Below the pieces are notes generated by a model that worked only from the letters and a program-made list of their open reading frames with translations, was not told where the DNA came from and did no database searches. From NCBI GenBank assembly GCA_003157715.1, contig PMKK01000141.1, positions 1 to 9,276 on the forward strand: a stretch of 9,276 bases of DNA, written 5' to 3'. Made by a program: the position numbers and the translations under genes. Positions 1 through 6,471 of this stretch are shown one piece after another (within the stretch, counting starts at the first letter, position 1; each line of letters begins with the position of its first letter). This DNA comes from Actinomycetota bacterium. Its GTDB lineage: Bacteria; Actinomycetota; Thermoleophilia; UBA2241.

Positions 1-50
1 GCACCTCCAGGCACCTCCAGGCACATCCAGGCACCTCCAGGCACCTCCAG
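1..50. repeat. Five-copy 10-bp tandem repeat at the left edge
   Basis: Five consecutive 10-bp units GCACCTCCAG fill the first 50 bases. The third unit has one substitution (GCACATCCAG). The array is followed by a partial unit-like GGCAC and may continue to the left of the window. The unit length is not a multiple of three, so it is unlikely to encode a protein repeat. On the minus strand each unit reads CTGGAGGTGC and so contains a Shine-Dalgarno-like GGAGGTG. It lies about 70 bases beyond the stop codon of the regulator gene. A small slippage-generated minisatellite is the simplest reading. Confidence 0.85.
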
Positions 51-118
51 GGCACGACACCGGGCATGCGGGAGCGCCTCTGCCCGCCTGCGCCTTGTCG
101 CTCCGAGAAGAGCGGGAC

Positions 119-1189
119 TCATGCCAAAGGCAGGCGCCTCGCGATCGCGGCGGCCAGCTCGAGGATCTCGCCCTCTCCGGGCGTCGCCGGCCGGGACAGA
201 GTGAGCGTGATCTCGACGTTGCGCTCGAGCGCCGCCGAGCTCGCGGCGATCGTGGAGGACGCGCTGATCTCCGGGCCGGCGTGGCGTCCACTCGCGCGCG
301 TCGCCGCTGCCGCTTCGATCAACGTGCCGTCGTGACTCGCGATGACGCACGACCGCGCGTCGAAAGCGGCTCTCACGGCTTCGGCGAATCGCGAGGGACG
401 CGCCGCTTCGGCGGGCTCCTCCAGCCGGTTCAGCCGCATCGAGAAGTCGCTGAGACGGTGGCGCAGATCACTCACCGCGAGAGTGGCGTCGCGCGCGGCG
501 CTGAAGAGCTGAGCGTTGCGCAGCGCGACCGCCGCGTGTCCGGCCAGGGCGCGGCAGAGGCGAAGCTCCTGCGGTGAGTAGACGCGCGAACAGCGGCGGT
601 CGCACGCATCGAGAAGGCCGATGGTCGTGCCGCGAAAGACGAGTGGCAGCATGAGGACGCTCTTCTCGCCATAGCGGCGCATGAGAGCCACCTCCGCCGG
701 GTCCGCTCCCAGAGCCTCGGCATTGACGACGATGGGGGTCTGTTCTTTCAGCACACGATTCGTCACGGGATAGTCGCGAAGGCTCCAGAGCCCCGGAGAC
801 GTGACCCGGTGCCCTTCGGCGTCGTACTCGGCCAGCACCTTGAGGGCCTCTTCGTCGGGCAGGTACTCCATGATCTCGCAGGTCGTGCAGCCACAAAGGC
901 GGGTCACCTGGCGCGCGATCTCGGCGAGGAGCTCAGGCTGGTCGAGCTGGCCCGCGACGTCGATCGACGCCTGCACCAGCGTTTCGAGCTCGCGTTCGCG
1001 GGCGCGACGCGCCTCGAGGTGCGTGCCGTCGCCGATGGCCCGCGCGAGCTCGTCGAGGTCTTCCTTTGCTATGCGCCGATGCCCTCCCGCGGTCCGCACG
1101 CACGGCAGGAAGCCGATGGACGTCCAGCGCCGCACGGTCGCCGGGGTCACTCCCAGTTCCTGCGCCGCTTTGCCCAAGCTCACGTACAT
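119..1189 (-). CDS. MerR/excisionase-type HTH regulator with GAF domain
   Basis: This is a cytoplasmic transcriptional regulator of 356 residues. Residues 1-45 form a MerR/excisionase-like helix-turn-helix (SLGKAAQELGV, then PATVRRW, then the wing TAGGHRRI). A charged linker helix spans 55-75 and a GAF-type sensor domain about 72-226 (LMLPLVFRGTTIGLLD, then ALAGHAAVALRNAQLF). A short coiled-coil-like helix follows at about 228-256, then a C-terminal part (265-353) that could be a second, degenerate GAF domain. I chose the ATG at 1189 because GGGAG lies just upstream; a GTG 24 bases earlier has no ribosome site. Cysteines 99, 101 and 104 form a CxCxxC at the start of the GAF domain, with others at 196, 200 and 212, so redox or metal sensing is possible. 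It is divergent from the methyltransferase gene and is its likely regulator. The domain calls are firm; the ligand is unknown. Confidence 0.88.
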   Translation of the reverse strand: MYVSLGKAAQELGVTPATVRRWTSIGFLPCVRTAGGHRRIAKEDLDELARAIGDGTHLEARRARERELETLVQASIDVAGQLDQPELLAEIARQVTRLCGCTTCEIMEYLPDEEALKVLAEYDAEGHRVTSPGLWSLRDYPVTNRVLKEQTPIVVNAEALGADPAEVALMRRYGEKSVLMLPLVFRGTTIGLLDACDRRCSRVYSPQELRLCRALAGHAAVALRNAQLFSAARDATLAVSDLRHRLSDFSMRLNRLEEPAEAARPSRFAEAVRAAFDARSCVIASHDGTLIEAAAATRASGRHAGPEISASSTIAASSAALERNVEITLTLSRPATPGEGEILELAAAIARRLPLA

Positions 1190-1372
1190 GGCTCTCCCGC
1201 CGGTCACCGCCACGATAGCCAGATTCTTCAGTATTTGTTCGCCGCACGACGGAGATTCCGGCAGAGTTTCCGGTTGGCGTCAGGCTCGCGGTCGTGTTTG
1301 CTGGATGAACGACGACTCAGTTTACAATGCCTCATCGCGAGATTCATGGGGCGACCGGAAAGTGAGGGGGAC
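1190..1372. promoter_or_regulatory. Divergent control region, regulator / methyltransferase
   Basis: This 183-bp stretch separates two divergent starts, so it should hold both promoters and any operator. It is less GC-rich around 1226-1245 and 1318-1330 than the coding DNA around it. TTCCGG occurs twice in direct orientation, at 1256-1261 and 1269-1274, and could be part of an operator. I found no long perfect dyad and no small gene. Confidence 0.6.
1298..1328 (+). promoter_or_regulatory. Candidate promoter of the methyltransferase gene (19-bp spacer)
   Basis: A -10-like TACAAT (1323-1328, five of six consensus positions) follows a -35-like TTGCTG (1298-1303) with a spacer of 19 bases. This would start transcription near 1335 and give a leader of about 38 bases before the ATG at 1373. 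A 19-bp spacer is longer than the usual 17 and is the hallmark of promoters untwisted by MerR-family activators. That fits the divergent regulator but could be chance. Confidence 0.35.
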
Positions 1373-2809
1373 ATGGCACATGCACGCCTCCGGTTCTTGA
1401 GCGACGACGACAAGCAGGCGATCGACGAGCAGACGATGCGGGTGCTCGCCACGACCGGAGTCGCCTACAACTCGCCGGCGGCGATCGACGTGCTGGCCGG
1501 GGCCGGGGCGCAGGTCGACCGGGAGCGGCTCACGGCACGTCTCACGGACGATCTCGTCCAGGCGGCTCTGCGGACGACTCCGGCTGAGGTCCTGCTGGCC
1601 GCGAGAGACCCGTTACTCGACGTCGTGGTGGGCGGCGATCACCCTCTGTCGGTGTGCAGCGACGGCACCGCCACCTACCTTCTCGACGACGCGAGCGGCG
1701 AGCGCCTGCCCGGCACGGCGGACCGCCTGCGCACGGTCATGCGCCTGCTGGACGCCCTGCCCGAGTGCGACTACGTGTGGCCGTCGCTTTCGGCCCGCGA
1801 CCTCGATCCCGCCACGGCCAATCTCGAGATCGAGTACATCTCGCTCTCGGAGTGCAGCAAGCATCTGCAGGACGAGGTGCGCGGCCCCGAGTTCGTGGCG
1901 CCGCTCGTGGACCTGCTCGAAGCCGTGGCCGGCGCTCCTCTGAAGGAGCGGCCCATCTTCTCGACGATCAACTGCACGGTGGCGCCGCTGCAACACGATG
2001 CGGCCATGACGCAGGCGAGCATCGAGCTCGCCCGGCGAGGCGTGCCGATCATCGTCATGCCGATGCCGCTCATGGGCACCACGGCGCCGGCGGACCCGAT
2101 CGGCAACTGCATCGTGACCATGGCCGAGATCCTCTCGACCGTGGTGTTGCTGCAGCTCGCCGCTCCCGGCTGCGCGCTGATCGCCGCCCCCGAGCCGGGG
2201 GTCGCCGACATGCGCAGCGGGCAGTACGTCTGCGGTGCGCCCGAGGCGAACCTGGCGAGCATCGCCAGCCTCGAGATGTGCCGCTTCTACGGTCTGCCCA
2301 ATCAGATCGCGGGGCTGGGCGGCGATGCCCGCTACTCCGACTATCAGGAGGGCGCCGAGAGTGCCATGTCGGGCCTGCTGGCGGCCCTCGCCGGAGCCGA
2401 TTCTCTGGTGGGCTTCGGCACGCTCGACGGCGCCCAGAGCTTCAGCCTCGCCGACGCGGTCCTGGACAACGACGCGATGGCCGGCATCCGGCGCCATCTG
2501 GGAGAGCGCTCCGCCGGCCCCGCGACCTCTCTCGTCGACGACATCATCGCGGTCGGGCCCGGGGGACACTTCCTGGGCTGCCGCTCGACTCGCGCCATGC
2601 TGCACGCCGGCGGCTTGTGGGAGCCGGCCGTGTTTCGCCGCGGGCGGCCAGAGGGCGATCCCAAGGCACTCGTTCGGGAGGCCGCGGCGCGGGCCGCGGC
2701 GCTGCTCGAGGCCCACGAGCCGTTGCCGCTCGACGACGATGTCGTGCGCTACGCGGAAGACGTGATCGCGCGCTATGCGAGGGCCGGCGCGGCGGGGCCT
2801 TCCGCCTGA
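1373..2809 (+). CDS. MttB-superfamily (trimethylamine/betaine) methyltransferase, non-pyrrolysine
   Basis: The 478-residue product resembles the MttB superfamily, whose members move a methyl group from a methylated amine to the cob(I)alamin of a partner corrinoid protein in the cytoplasm. Evidence is the full-length alpha/beta-barrel-like pattern: PIFSTINCTVAPLQHD (194-209), GVPIIVMPMPLMGTTAP (223-239), GLGGDARYSDYQEGAE (314-329) and a conserved GGHFLGCRSTRAML (397-410). The length is normal for the family and the frame has no internal stop. It therefore belongs with the pyrrolysine-free relatives (betaine-type, such as MtgB) rather than true MttB. The ATG at 1373 has GAGGGGG at 1364-1370. 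An in-frame ATG at 1346 lacks a ribosome site, and the open frame further upstream runs antisense through the regulator. No corrinoid protein, methylcorrinoid:THF transferase or transporter is in the window. The substrate (glycine betaine, another betaine or a different amine) cannot be told from sequence alone. Confidence 0.88.
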   Translation: MAHARLRFLSDDDKQAIDEQTMRVLATTGVAYNSPAAIDVLAGAGAQVDRERLTARLTDDLVQAALRTTPAEVLLAARDPLLDVVVGGDHPLSVCSDGTATYLLDDASGERLPGTADRLRTVMRLLDALPECDYVWPSLSARDLDPATANLEIEYISLSECSKHLQDEVRGPEFVAPLVDLLEAVAGAPLKERPIFSTINCTVAPLQHDAAMTQASIELARRGVPIIVMPMPLMGTTAPADPIGNCIVTMAEILSTVVLLQLAAPGCALIAAPEPGVADMRSGQYVCGAPEANLASIASLEMCRFYGLPNQIAGLGGDARYSDYQEGAESAMSGLLAALAGADSLVGFGTLDGAQSFSLADAVLDNDAMAGIRRHLGERSAGPATSLVDDIIAVGPGGHFLGCRSTRAMLHAGGLWEPAVFRRGRPEGDPKALVREAAARAAALLEAHEPLPLDDDVVRYAEDVIARYARAGAAGPSA

Positions 2810-2855
2810 TCGCTGACACCGGCCTCGCGACGAGACCGGCTCGCCGGGAAGCTCT
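2810..2855. other. Convergent 46-bp gap with weak hairpin
   Basis: The gap lies between two convergent stop codons. It contains GGCCTCG (2821-2827) and CGAGACC (2831-2837), which pair at six of seven positions around a CGA loop, followed by CCGG-CTCG-CCGG. There is no T-run on either side, so I do not call an intrinsic terminator. A factor-dependent or weak bidirectional terminator is possible. Confidence 0.3.
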
Positions 2856-4298
2856 TTACGAGTCGAACCCCACGCCCAGCGAGTCGAGGGCGCGCAGCCA
2901 CGCGTTACGCTGGCCCTGGTTGCGATCCGCCCGGGCGATCGACCACTGGGTCGTGACGATCGCCGCCGAAGCAAGCGGCTCGGGCGGAAACGGCCACGGC
3001 CTGGTGCGGACCATCGCCAGCTCGGTGAGCTCGGTCGGCTGCCCGGAAAGCAGGTCCAGCATGACCTGCGCGCCGAACCGGCTGGCCGCCACGCCGAGAC
3101 CGGTGAAGCCGACGGCGTAGGCGGCACGCCCGCCAAAGGCCGTGCCGTAGAAGGCACAGAACCGGCTGCACGTATCGATGGCGCCGCCCCAGCGGTGGGT
3201 GAACTTGACGTCGCCAAGCTGGGGAAAGCAGGCCTGGAAGTGCCGTGCCAGTCTGACGAACGTCCGCGGGCGCTGGTCGTAGTCGCCGCGCACGTGCTTG
3301 CCGTAGCGGTAGACCGCGTCGTAGCCGCCGAACAGGATCCGGTCGTCGGCCGTGAGCCGGTAGTAGTGGAACAGGTTGCCCGCATCGGTGAGGCCCTGCC
3401 GGTTGGCCCAGCCGATCTCATCGAGCTGTCGCCGTGTGAGAGGCTCGGTCATCAGAGCGTAGTCGTAGACAGGCACGACGAAGGGCCGCACCCGCTTGAC
3501 CAGCGCGGGGAAGGCGTTTGTGGCGAGTACCACCCGGTGCGCCCGGAGTTTGCCGTAGTCGCTGGTCAGCACGATTCCCCGGCCTTCCCTGGAGAGTCCC
3601 CGCACGGTCGTGCCCTCGAAGAATCGCACACCGCTTTCGAGGCACACCCGCTTGAGCTCCCAGGCCAGCTTGGCGGGATGGACGAGCGCGCTGCTTTTGT
3701 CCCACAGACCCGCCAGGTAGGTCGGCGAGTCGACCTCGGCGCGCACCGCCGCCGCATCGAGGAACACGACGGCGTCGTTCGCGGCGGAGCCGCCGTCGGG
3801 ACGAAGCGCTTCGACCTGCCAGGACTGAGTGGCCACGGCGAGGTCGCCCGGCCGCTCCCAGTCGCAGTCAAGGGCACGCGCCGCGACCGTCTGCTCGATC
3901 TCGTCGAGGTTGCGCATGCCCAGGGTCTCGAGGCGGTCGATCTCGTCGGGAAAGCGCTGGAGGCCGTTTTCGTAGCCGTGGGTGAGGCTGGCGCAGCAGA
4001 ATCCCCCATTGCGTCCCGACGCCGCCCAGCCGATCCGCTGGCCTTCGACCAGGACTACGTCGAGATCCGGCTCACGCTCCTTGGCAAGCAGCGCCGACCA
4101 CAGGCCGGAGAATCCGCCACCCACCACGGCGAGGTCGCAGCTCGCGCTGCCCGCAAGCGCCTCGCACGCCTCGGGCGCCGACGGGTCGTCCAGCCAGAAG
4201 GGCACGGCACGCGCCTGCGCGAGAGCATGCTGGCAGGCGAGCTCGGCCGCGCCGTCGCGCCCATGTCCAAAGCCGGCCCCGCGCGTCCAAACAGCCAT
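2856..4298 (-). CDS. FAD-dependent oxidoreductase, DAO family (PuuB/OrdL-like)
   Basis: This 480-residue soluble flavoprotein is probably an amine or amino-acid oxidase or dehydrogenase. The dinucleotide-binding motif VVGGGFSGLW (58-67) is followed by the FAD ribose-binding glutamate in VVLVE and by GWAASGRNGGF (90-100), a signature of the gamma-glutamylputrescine oxidoreductase-like branch of the DAO family. Near the C-terminus GFTGLGVA contacts FAD in relatives. The N-terminal FWLDD segment before the Rossmann fold is also typical. I chose the ATG at 4298 because GGAG precedes it by eight bases; an upstream in-frame ATG would add 47 residues of unfamiliar sequence. It converges on the methyltransferase gene, so the two are not one transcript. 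They may still act on the same N-methylated compound, for example by oxidative demethylation after the first methyl transfer. Family assignment is firm, substrate unknown. Confidence 0.87.
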   Translation of the reverse strand: MAVWTRGAGFGHGRDGAAELACQHALAQARAVPFWLDDPSAPEACEALAGSASCDLAVVGGGFSGLWSALLAKEREPDLDVVLVEGQRIGWAASGRNGGFCCASLTHGYENGLQRFPDEIDRLETLGMRNLDEIEQTVAARALDCDWERPGDLAVATQSWQVEALRPDGGSAANDAVVFLDAAAVRAEVDSPTYLAGLWDKSSALVHPAKLAWELKRVCLESGVRFFEGTTVRGLSREGRGIVLTSDYGKLRAHRVVLATNAFPALVKRVRPFVVPVYDYALMTEPLTRRQLDEIGWANRQGLTDAGNLFHYYRLTADDRILFGGYDAVYRYGKHVRGDYDQRPRTFVRLARHFQACFPQLGDVKFTHRWGGAIDTCSRFCAFYGTAFGGRAAYAVGFTGLGVAASRFGAQVMLDLLSGQPTELTELAMVRTRPWPFPPEPLASAAIVTTQWSIARADRNQGQRNAWLRALDSLGVGFDS

Positions 4299-4524
4299 GT
4301 CATCTGCTCCAATCCGGTCGGATCGCCACGATCGCTTAGCCCGGCACCCCGTGGGCGTGCCGTTGCCGGCGTGGACTCTGAGTAGTCGGCTTTCAGCTAA
4401 CAGGATGCCGATGCCGGCGCCAAGGGCCGGAACCTGCAAAACCTGACGATCGGGCCGATATGAATCCTCCCGTTTCTGACGAAGTCCGTCGGCGCACCGT
4501 CACCAGTGTGCCGCTGGGATCGTC

Positions 4525-4560
4525 GGCGGACACTACGGCGGACACTACGGCAAACACCTC
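4525..4560. repeat. 12-bp tandem repeat
   Basis: GGCGGACACTAC occurs twice in perfect tandem (4525-4536 and 4537-4548), followed by a degenerate third unit (GGCAAACACCTC). The unit length is a multiple of three, but none of the overlapping frames looks like a gene, so a non-coding slippage repeat is the likely reading. Confidence 0.75.
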
Positions 4561-4758
4561 GACAGTCGGGCTGCGGGGCGGCTCGACACGACCGGGGCCG
4601 TGCGGGTCGCCGCGAAGCCGTCGCGCCAGGCCGGCGAGAGCGTGCCCGCGCAGGCACCAACGGTCCGCTCCTCGGCGGGCCCCGAAAAGCGGGTAGACTA
4701 GGCACGACCGTCGAGCGGCCGCTGCCCTTCTGCCGGCGTGTCTCGGGTGGATCTCGCC

Positions 4759-4788
4759 GCACCAGGTGCACCAGGTCGACGACCTGGT
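4759..4788. promoter_or_regulatory. Operator-like perfect palindrome with half-site repeat
   Basis: ACCAGGTCG and CGACCTGGT form perfect 9-bp arms around a central A (4770-4788). The left arm is part of a tandem duplication of GCACCAGGT (4759-4767 and 4768-4776), so a third half-site precedes the palindrome, and the junction creates GGTGCACC, itself a palindrome. The symmetry and size resemble operators of dimeric helix-turn-helix regulators. It lies 185 bases upstream of the nucleotidyltransferase start. An alternative is that it reflects codon repetition in an old leftward reading frame. Confidence 0.5.
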
Positions 4789-4972
4789 CGATCGGCGTAA
4801 GCCACCGAGAACCATATCGCAGCGGCCACGTGTACTCCTTTTGCCGGCGACGGCCGGGGCGTGGCGTGCACTCGCATTCGTCTCTCGGGCGGCCTTCACC
4901 ATGCCGTCGCCAGCGACTCGGCATCTCGCACGGGGAGGGGACCGCCGAGCCCTTGAGAATCGAGGAACGCAC

Positions 4973-5812
4973 ATGCAGCTTCACGATTCCGCGACCGATC
5001 ATGTCAAGGTGCGGACCGCGGTGCTGCTCGCCGCCGGACTCGGCAGCCGCCTGGCGCCCCTGACCGACGCGGTCCCTAAGTGCCTTGTCGCGGTGAACGG
5101 CGTGCCGATCGTCGAGCGCCTGGTACGCGCCCTCGACGCGCACGGCTTCCGCCGCCTCGTCATCGTCACGGGGTACAAGGCCGAGACCATACGCGACTAC
5201 CTCGGTGAGCGCTTCGGCGGCATCGCCGTCGAATACGTCGTCAGCCCGTGCTTCGAGACCACCAACAACATCTACTCTCTGTGGCTCGTACGCCGGCTGA
5301 TCGACGAGCCGTTCCTGCTGGTCGAGAGCGACGTCGTTCTCGACCAGCAGCTTCTGGCGCCGCTGCTCGAGCCCGGCCGGATCGCCGTCTCCCCGCAGTT
5401 GCCATGGATGAACGGCACGACGGTGACGCTCGACGGGGACGGCAACGTCAACGCCTTCTTTCCGCCGCCGGGTATCTACGGTCATCACTGCACCGATGCC
5501 GGCCACTTCATGGCGGTCAACATCTGCAGCCTCGCGCGCGACACCTGGAGAGAGGTCGGTGAGCGCCTTGACTCGCATGTGGCGGCCGGCCAGACGAGTC
5601 TCTTCTACGAGTCGGTGTTCGAAGAGATGACCGCCGCCGGCAGCATGGCCCCCGCGGCCGTGATCTTCCCCGCCGAGCGCTGGTACGAGATCGACACGCC
5701 GGCCGACCTGAAGGCGGCCGAGCTGGTGTTCCCGAGGCGTCTGTACCCCGCGAGAACGTGGCGGCCCGCCCCGGCCGCCGAGGTGGCGAGGTCGGCCGGA
5801 GCGGCGGTTTGA
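4973..5812 (+). CDS. LicC/PntC-like nucleotidyltransferase (probable cytidylyltransferase)
   Basis: This cytoplasmic enzyme of 279 residues should join a nucleotide (probably CMP from CTP) to a phosphate- or phosphonate-bearing small molecule. The nucleotide-binding signature is at 18-43 (LLAAGLGSRL, then PKCLV). TGYKAE (66-71), TNNIYSLW (97-104) and the acidic metal site VESDVV (117-122) follow. The later blocks PWMNGTTV, HFMAVNI and FYESVF and the closing WYEID (237-241) match the LicC-like group that includes phosphocholine and phosphonoalkyl cytidylyltransferases, rather than the longer RmlA/GalU types. ATG 4973 has GAGG seven bases upstream; an in-frame ATG further upstream lacks this. 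The gene overlaps the next by TTGA, and that next gene encodes a CDP-alcohol transferase, which supports CTP as donor. The nucleotide and substrate are inferences. An inositol-1-phosphate or sugar-phosphate substrate remains possible. Confidence 0.85.
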   Translation: MQLHDSATDHVKVRTAVLLAAGLGSRLAPLTDAVPKCLVAVNGVPIVERLVRALDAHGFRRLVIVTGYKAETIRDYLGERFGGIAVEYVVSPCFETTNNIYSLWLVRRLIDEPFLLVESDVVLDQQLLAPLLEPGRIAVSPQLPWMNGTTVTLDGDGNVNAFFPPPGIYGHHCTDAGHFMAVNICSLARDTWREVGERLDSHVAAGQTSLFYESVFEEMTAAGSMAPAAVIFPAERWYEIDTPADLKAAELVFPRRLYPARTWRPAPAAEVARSAGAAV

Positions 5813-6471
5813 GCCGGAGAGCCTCGCGCCCGCCGGCTGGTCCCTCGTCCGCCGGCCCACCGCCCATGCTCGCCTTCGCCCGGGACCTGCCCAACGTGTG
5901 CTCGCTGGCCGGGCTGCTGGCCGCGCTGCTGGGGCTCTACTTCGCGGTGCGCGGAGTCTACCCGGCGGCCATGACGGCGCTGCTGTGGGCGGTCGTCTTC
6001 GACTGGAGCGACGGCCGCATCGCACGGCGCATGAGCGCTCGCACGGCCGATCAGCGGGCCGTCGGCGCGCAACTCGACTCGCTGATCGACATCGTTAGCT
6101 TCAGCGTCGTGCCGGCCCTGCTGCTCTTGAGACTGGGGGACTTCGGCGGCTGGTTTGTGCCCGGCGCCTTCGTGGTGCTCGCCACGGGAGCCATTCGCCT
6201 GAGCTATTTCAACGTCTTCGGGCTCCTGGGCGAGTCGACCTACCGGGGGCTGGCGCTCGACAACAACGTCATGGTCGTGGCTCTGCTGCTCGTGTTCGAG
6301 CCGCTCGTCGGCCGGGGGGCCTTCGCCGTCGTCCTCTACGCGGCCCTGATGGTGCTCGCCGGCCTTAACGTGGCGCCGATCGAAACACCCAAGCTCAGCG
6401 GGCGCTGGTACTACGCCGTCATCGTCTATGCGCTCGTGCTGAGCGGGATCTACGCCTGGCAGCTGGCCTAG
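5809..6471 (+). CDS. CDP-alcohol phosphatidyltransferase (PssA-like)
   Basis: The product is an integral membrane enzyme that displaces CMP from a CDP-alcohol with an alcohol acceptor. From the TTG it has 220 residues. The catalytic motif is present: D65, D68, G69, A72 and R73 in DWSDGRIAR, then G86, D90 and D94 in GAQLDSLID. Hydrophobic helices lie near 28-64, 95-109, 116-128, 152-185 and 201-218. LPNVCSLAGL before the first helix and SLIDIVSFSVVPA after the motif are typical of the phosphatidylserine-synthase-like branch. The spacing between R73 and G86 is 12 residues instead of the usual eight. The TTG overlaps the upstream stop (TTGA) and has GGAG seven bases before it, so coupled translation is likely. 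ATG 5866 would give 201 residues and begins closer to the conserved region but has no ribosome site; a GTG at 5758 is also open. Head group and acceptor are unknown. Confidence 0.86.
   Translation: MSRRASRPPAGPSSAGPPPMLAFARDLPNVCSLAGLLAALLGLYFAVRGVYPAAMTALLWAVVFDWSDGRIARRMSARTADQRAVGAQLDSLIDIVSFSVVPALLLLRLGDFGGWFVPGAFVVLATGAIRLSYFNVFGLLGESTYRGLALDNNVMVVALLLVFEPLVGRGAFAVVLYAALMVLAGLNVAPIETPKLSGRWYYAVIVYALVLSGIYAWQLA

Larger units (their letters stand above)
4299..4972. other. 674-bp intergenic region between divergent genes
   Basis: No gene here is convincing. It must hold the promoters of the leftward flavoprotein gene and the rightward nucleotidyltransferase gene. Visible structure is an inverted repeat GGCAC/GTGCC with a short extension (4343-4361, in the presumed flavoprotein leader), a 12-bp repeat at 4525-4560, an AGCGGCCGCT palindrome at 4714-4723, the operator-like palindrome near 4770, and a leftward 43-codon frame (GTG at 4829, TAG ending at 4698) with a strong AAAAGGAG ribosome site. 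The overlapping leftward frame has codon-like texture (TPIDQVVDLVHLVRR), so a decayed or very small gene cannot be excluded. No riboswitch, tRNA or T-run terminator was recognised. Confidence 0.5.

Noticed and set aside
809..1372. Long in-frame extension upstream of the methyltransferase start
   Set aside because: It runs antisense through the regulator gene, has no family similarity before MAHARL, and the ATG at 1373 has a clear ribosome site.
1373..2809. Pyrrolysine-containing trimethylamine methyltransferase MttB
   Set aside because: True MttB genes carry an in-frame amber codon. This frame is uninterrupted and ends in TGA, so it is a non-pyrrolysine homologue.
2810..2855. Bidirectional intrinsic terminator between the convergent genes
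   Set aside because: The stems are short or mismatched and no T-run follows on either strand.
1613..3421. Very long leftward open frame opposite the methyltransferase and flavoprotein genes
   Set aside because: Arginine-, alanine- and serine-rich shadow of GC-rich codons on the other strand, with no recognisable domain; it spans two well-supported genes.
3195..4385. Rightward 396-codon frame antisense to the flavoprotein
   Set aside because: The minus-strand frame contains the full FAD-binding signatures; the plus-strand frame has no domain.
4299..4972. Riboswitch in the long leader of the nucleotidyltransferase gene
   Set aside because: I could not match the conserved cores of glycine, cobalamin, SAM or TPP classes; a covariance-model search would be decisive.
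4397..6025. Long leftward open frame across the nucleotidyltransferase gene
   Set aside because: Composition and lack of motifs show a shadow of the real rightward genes. Only the short part near 4700-4850 has coding-like texture and is reported as a finding.
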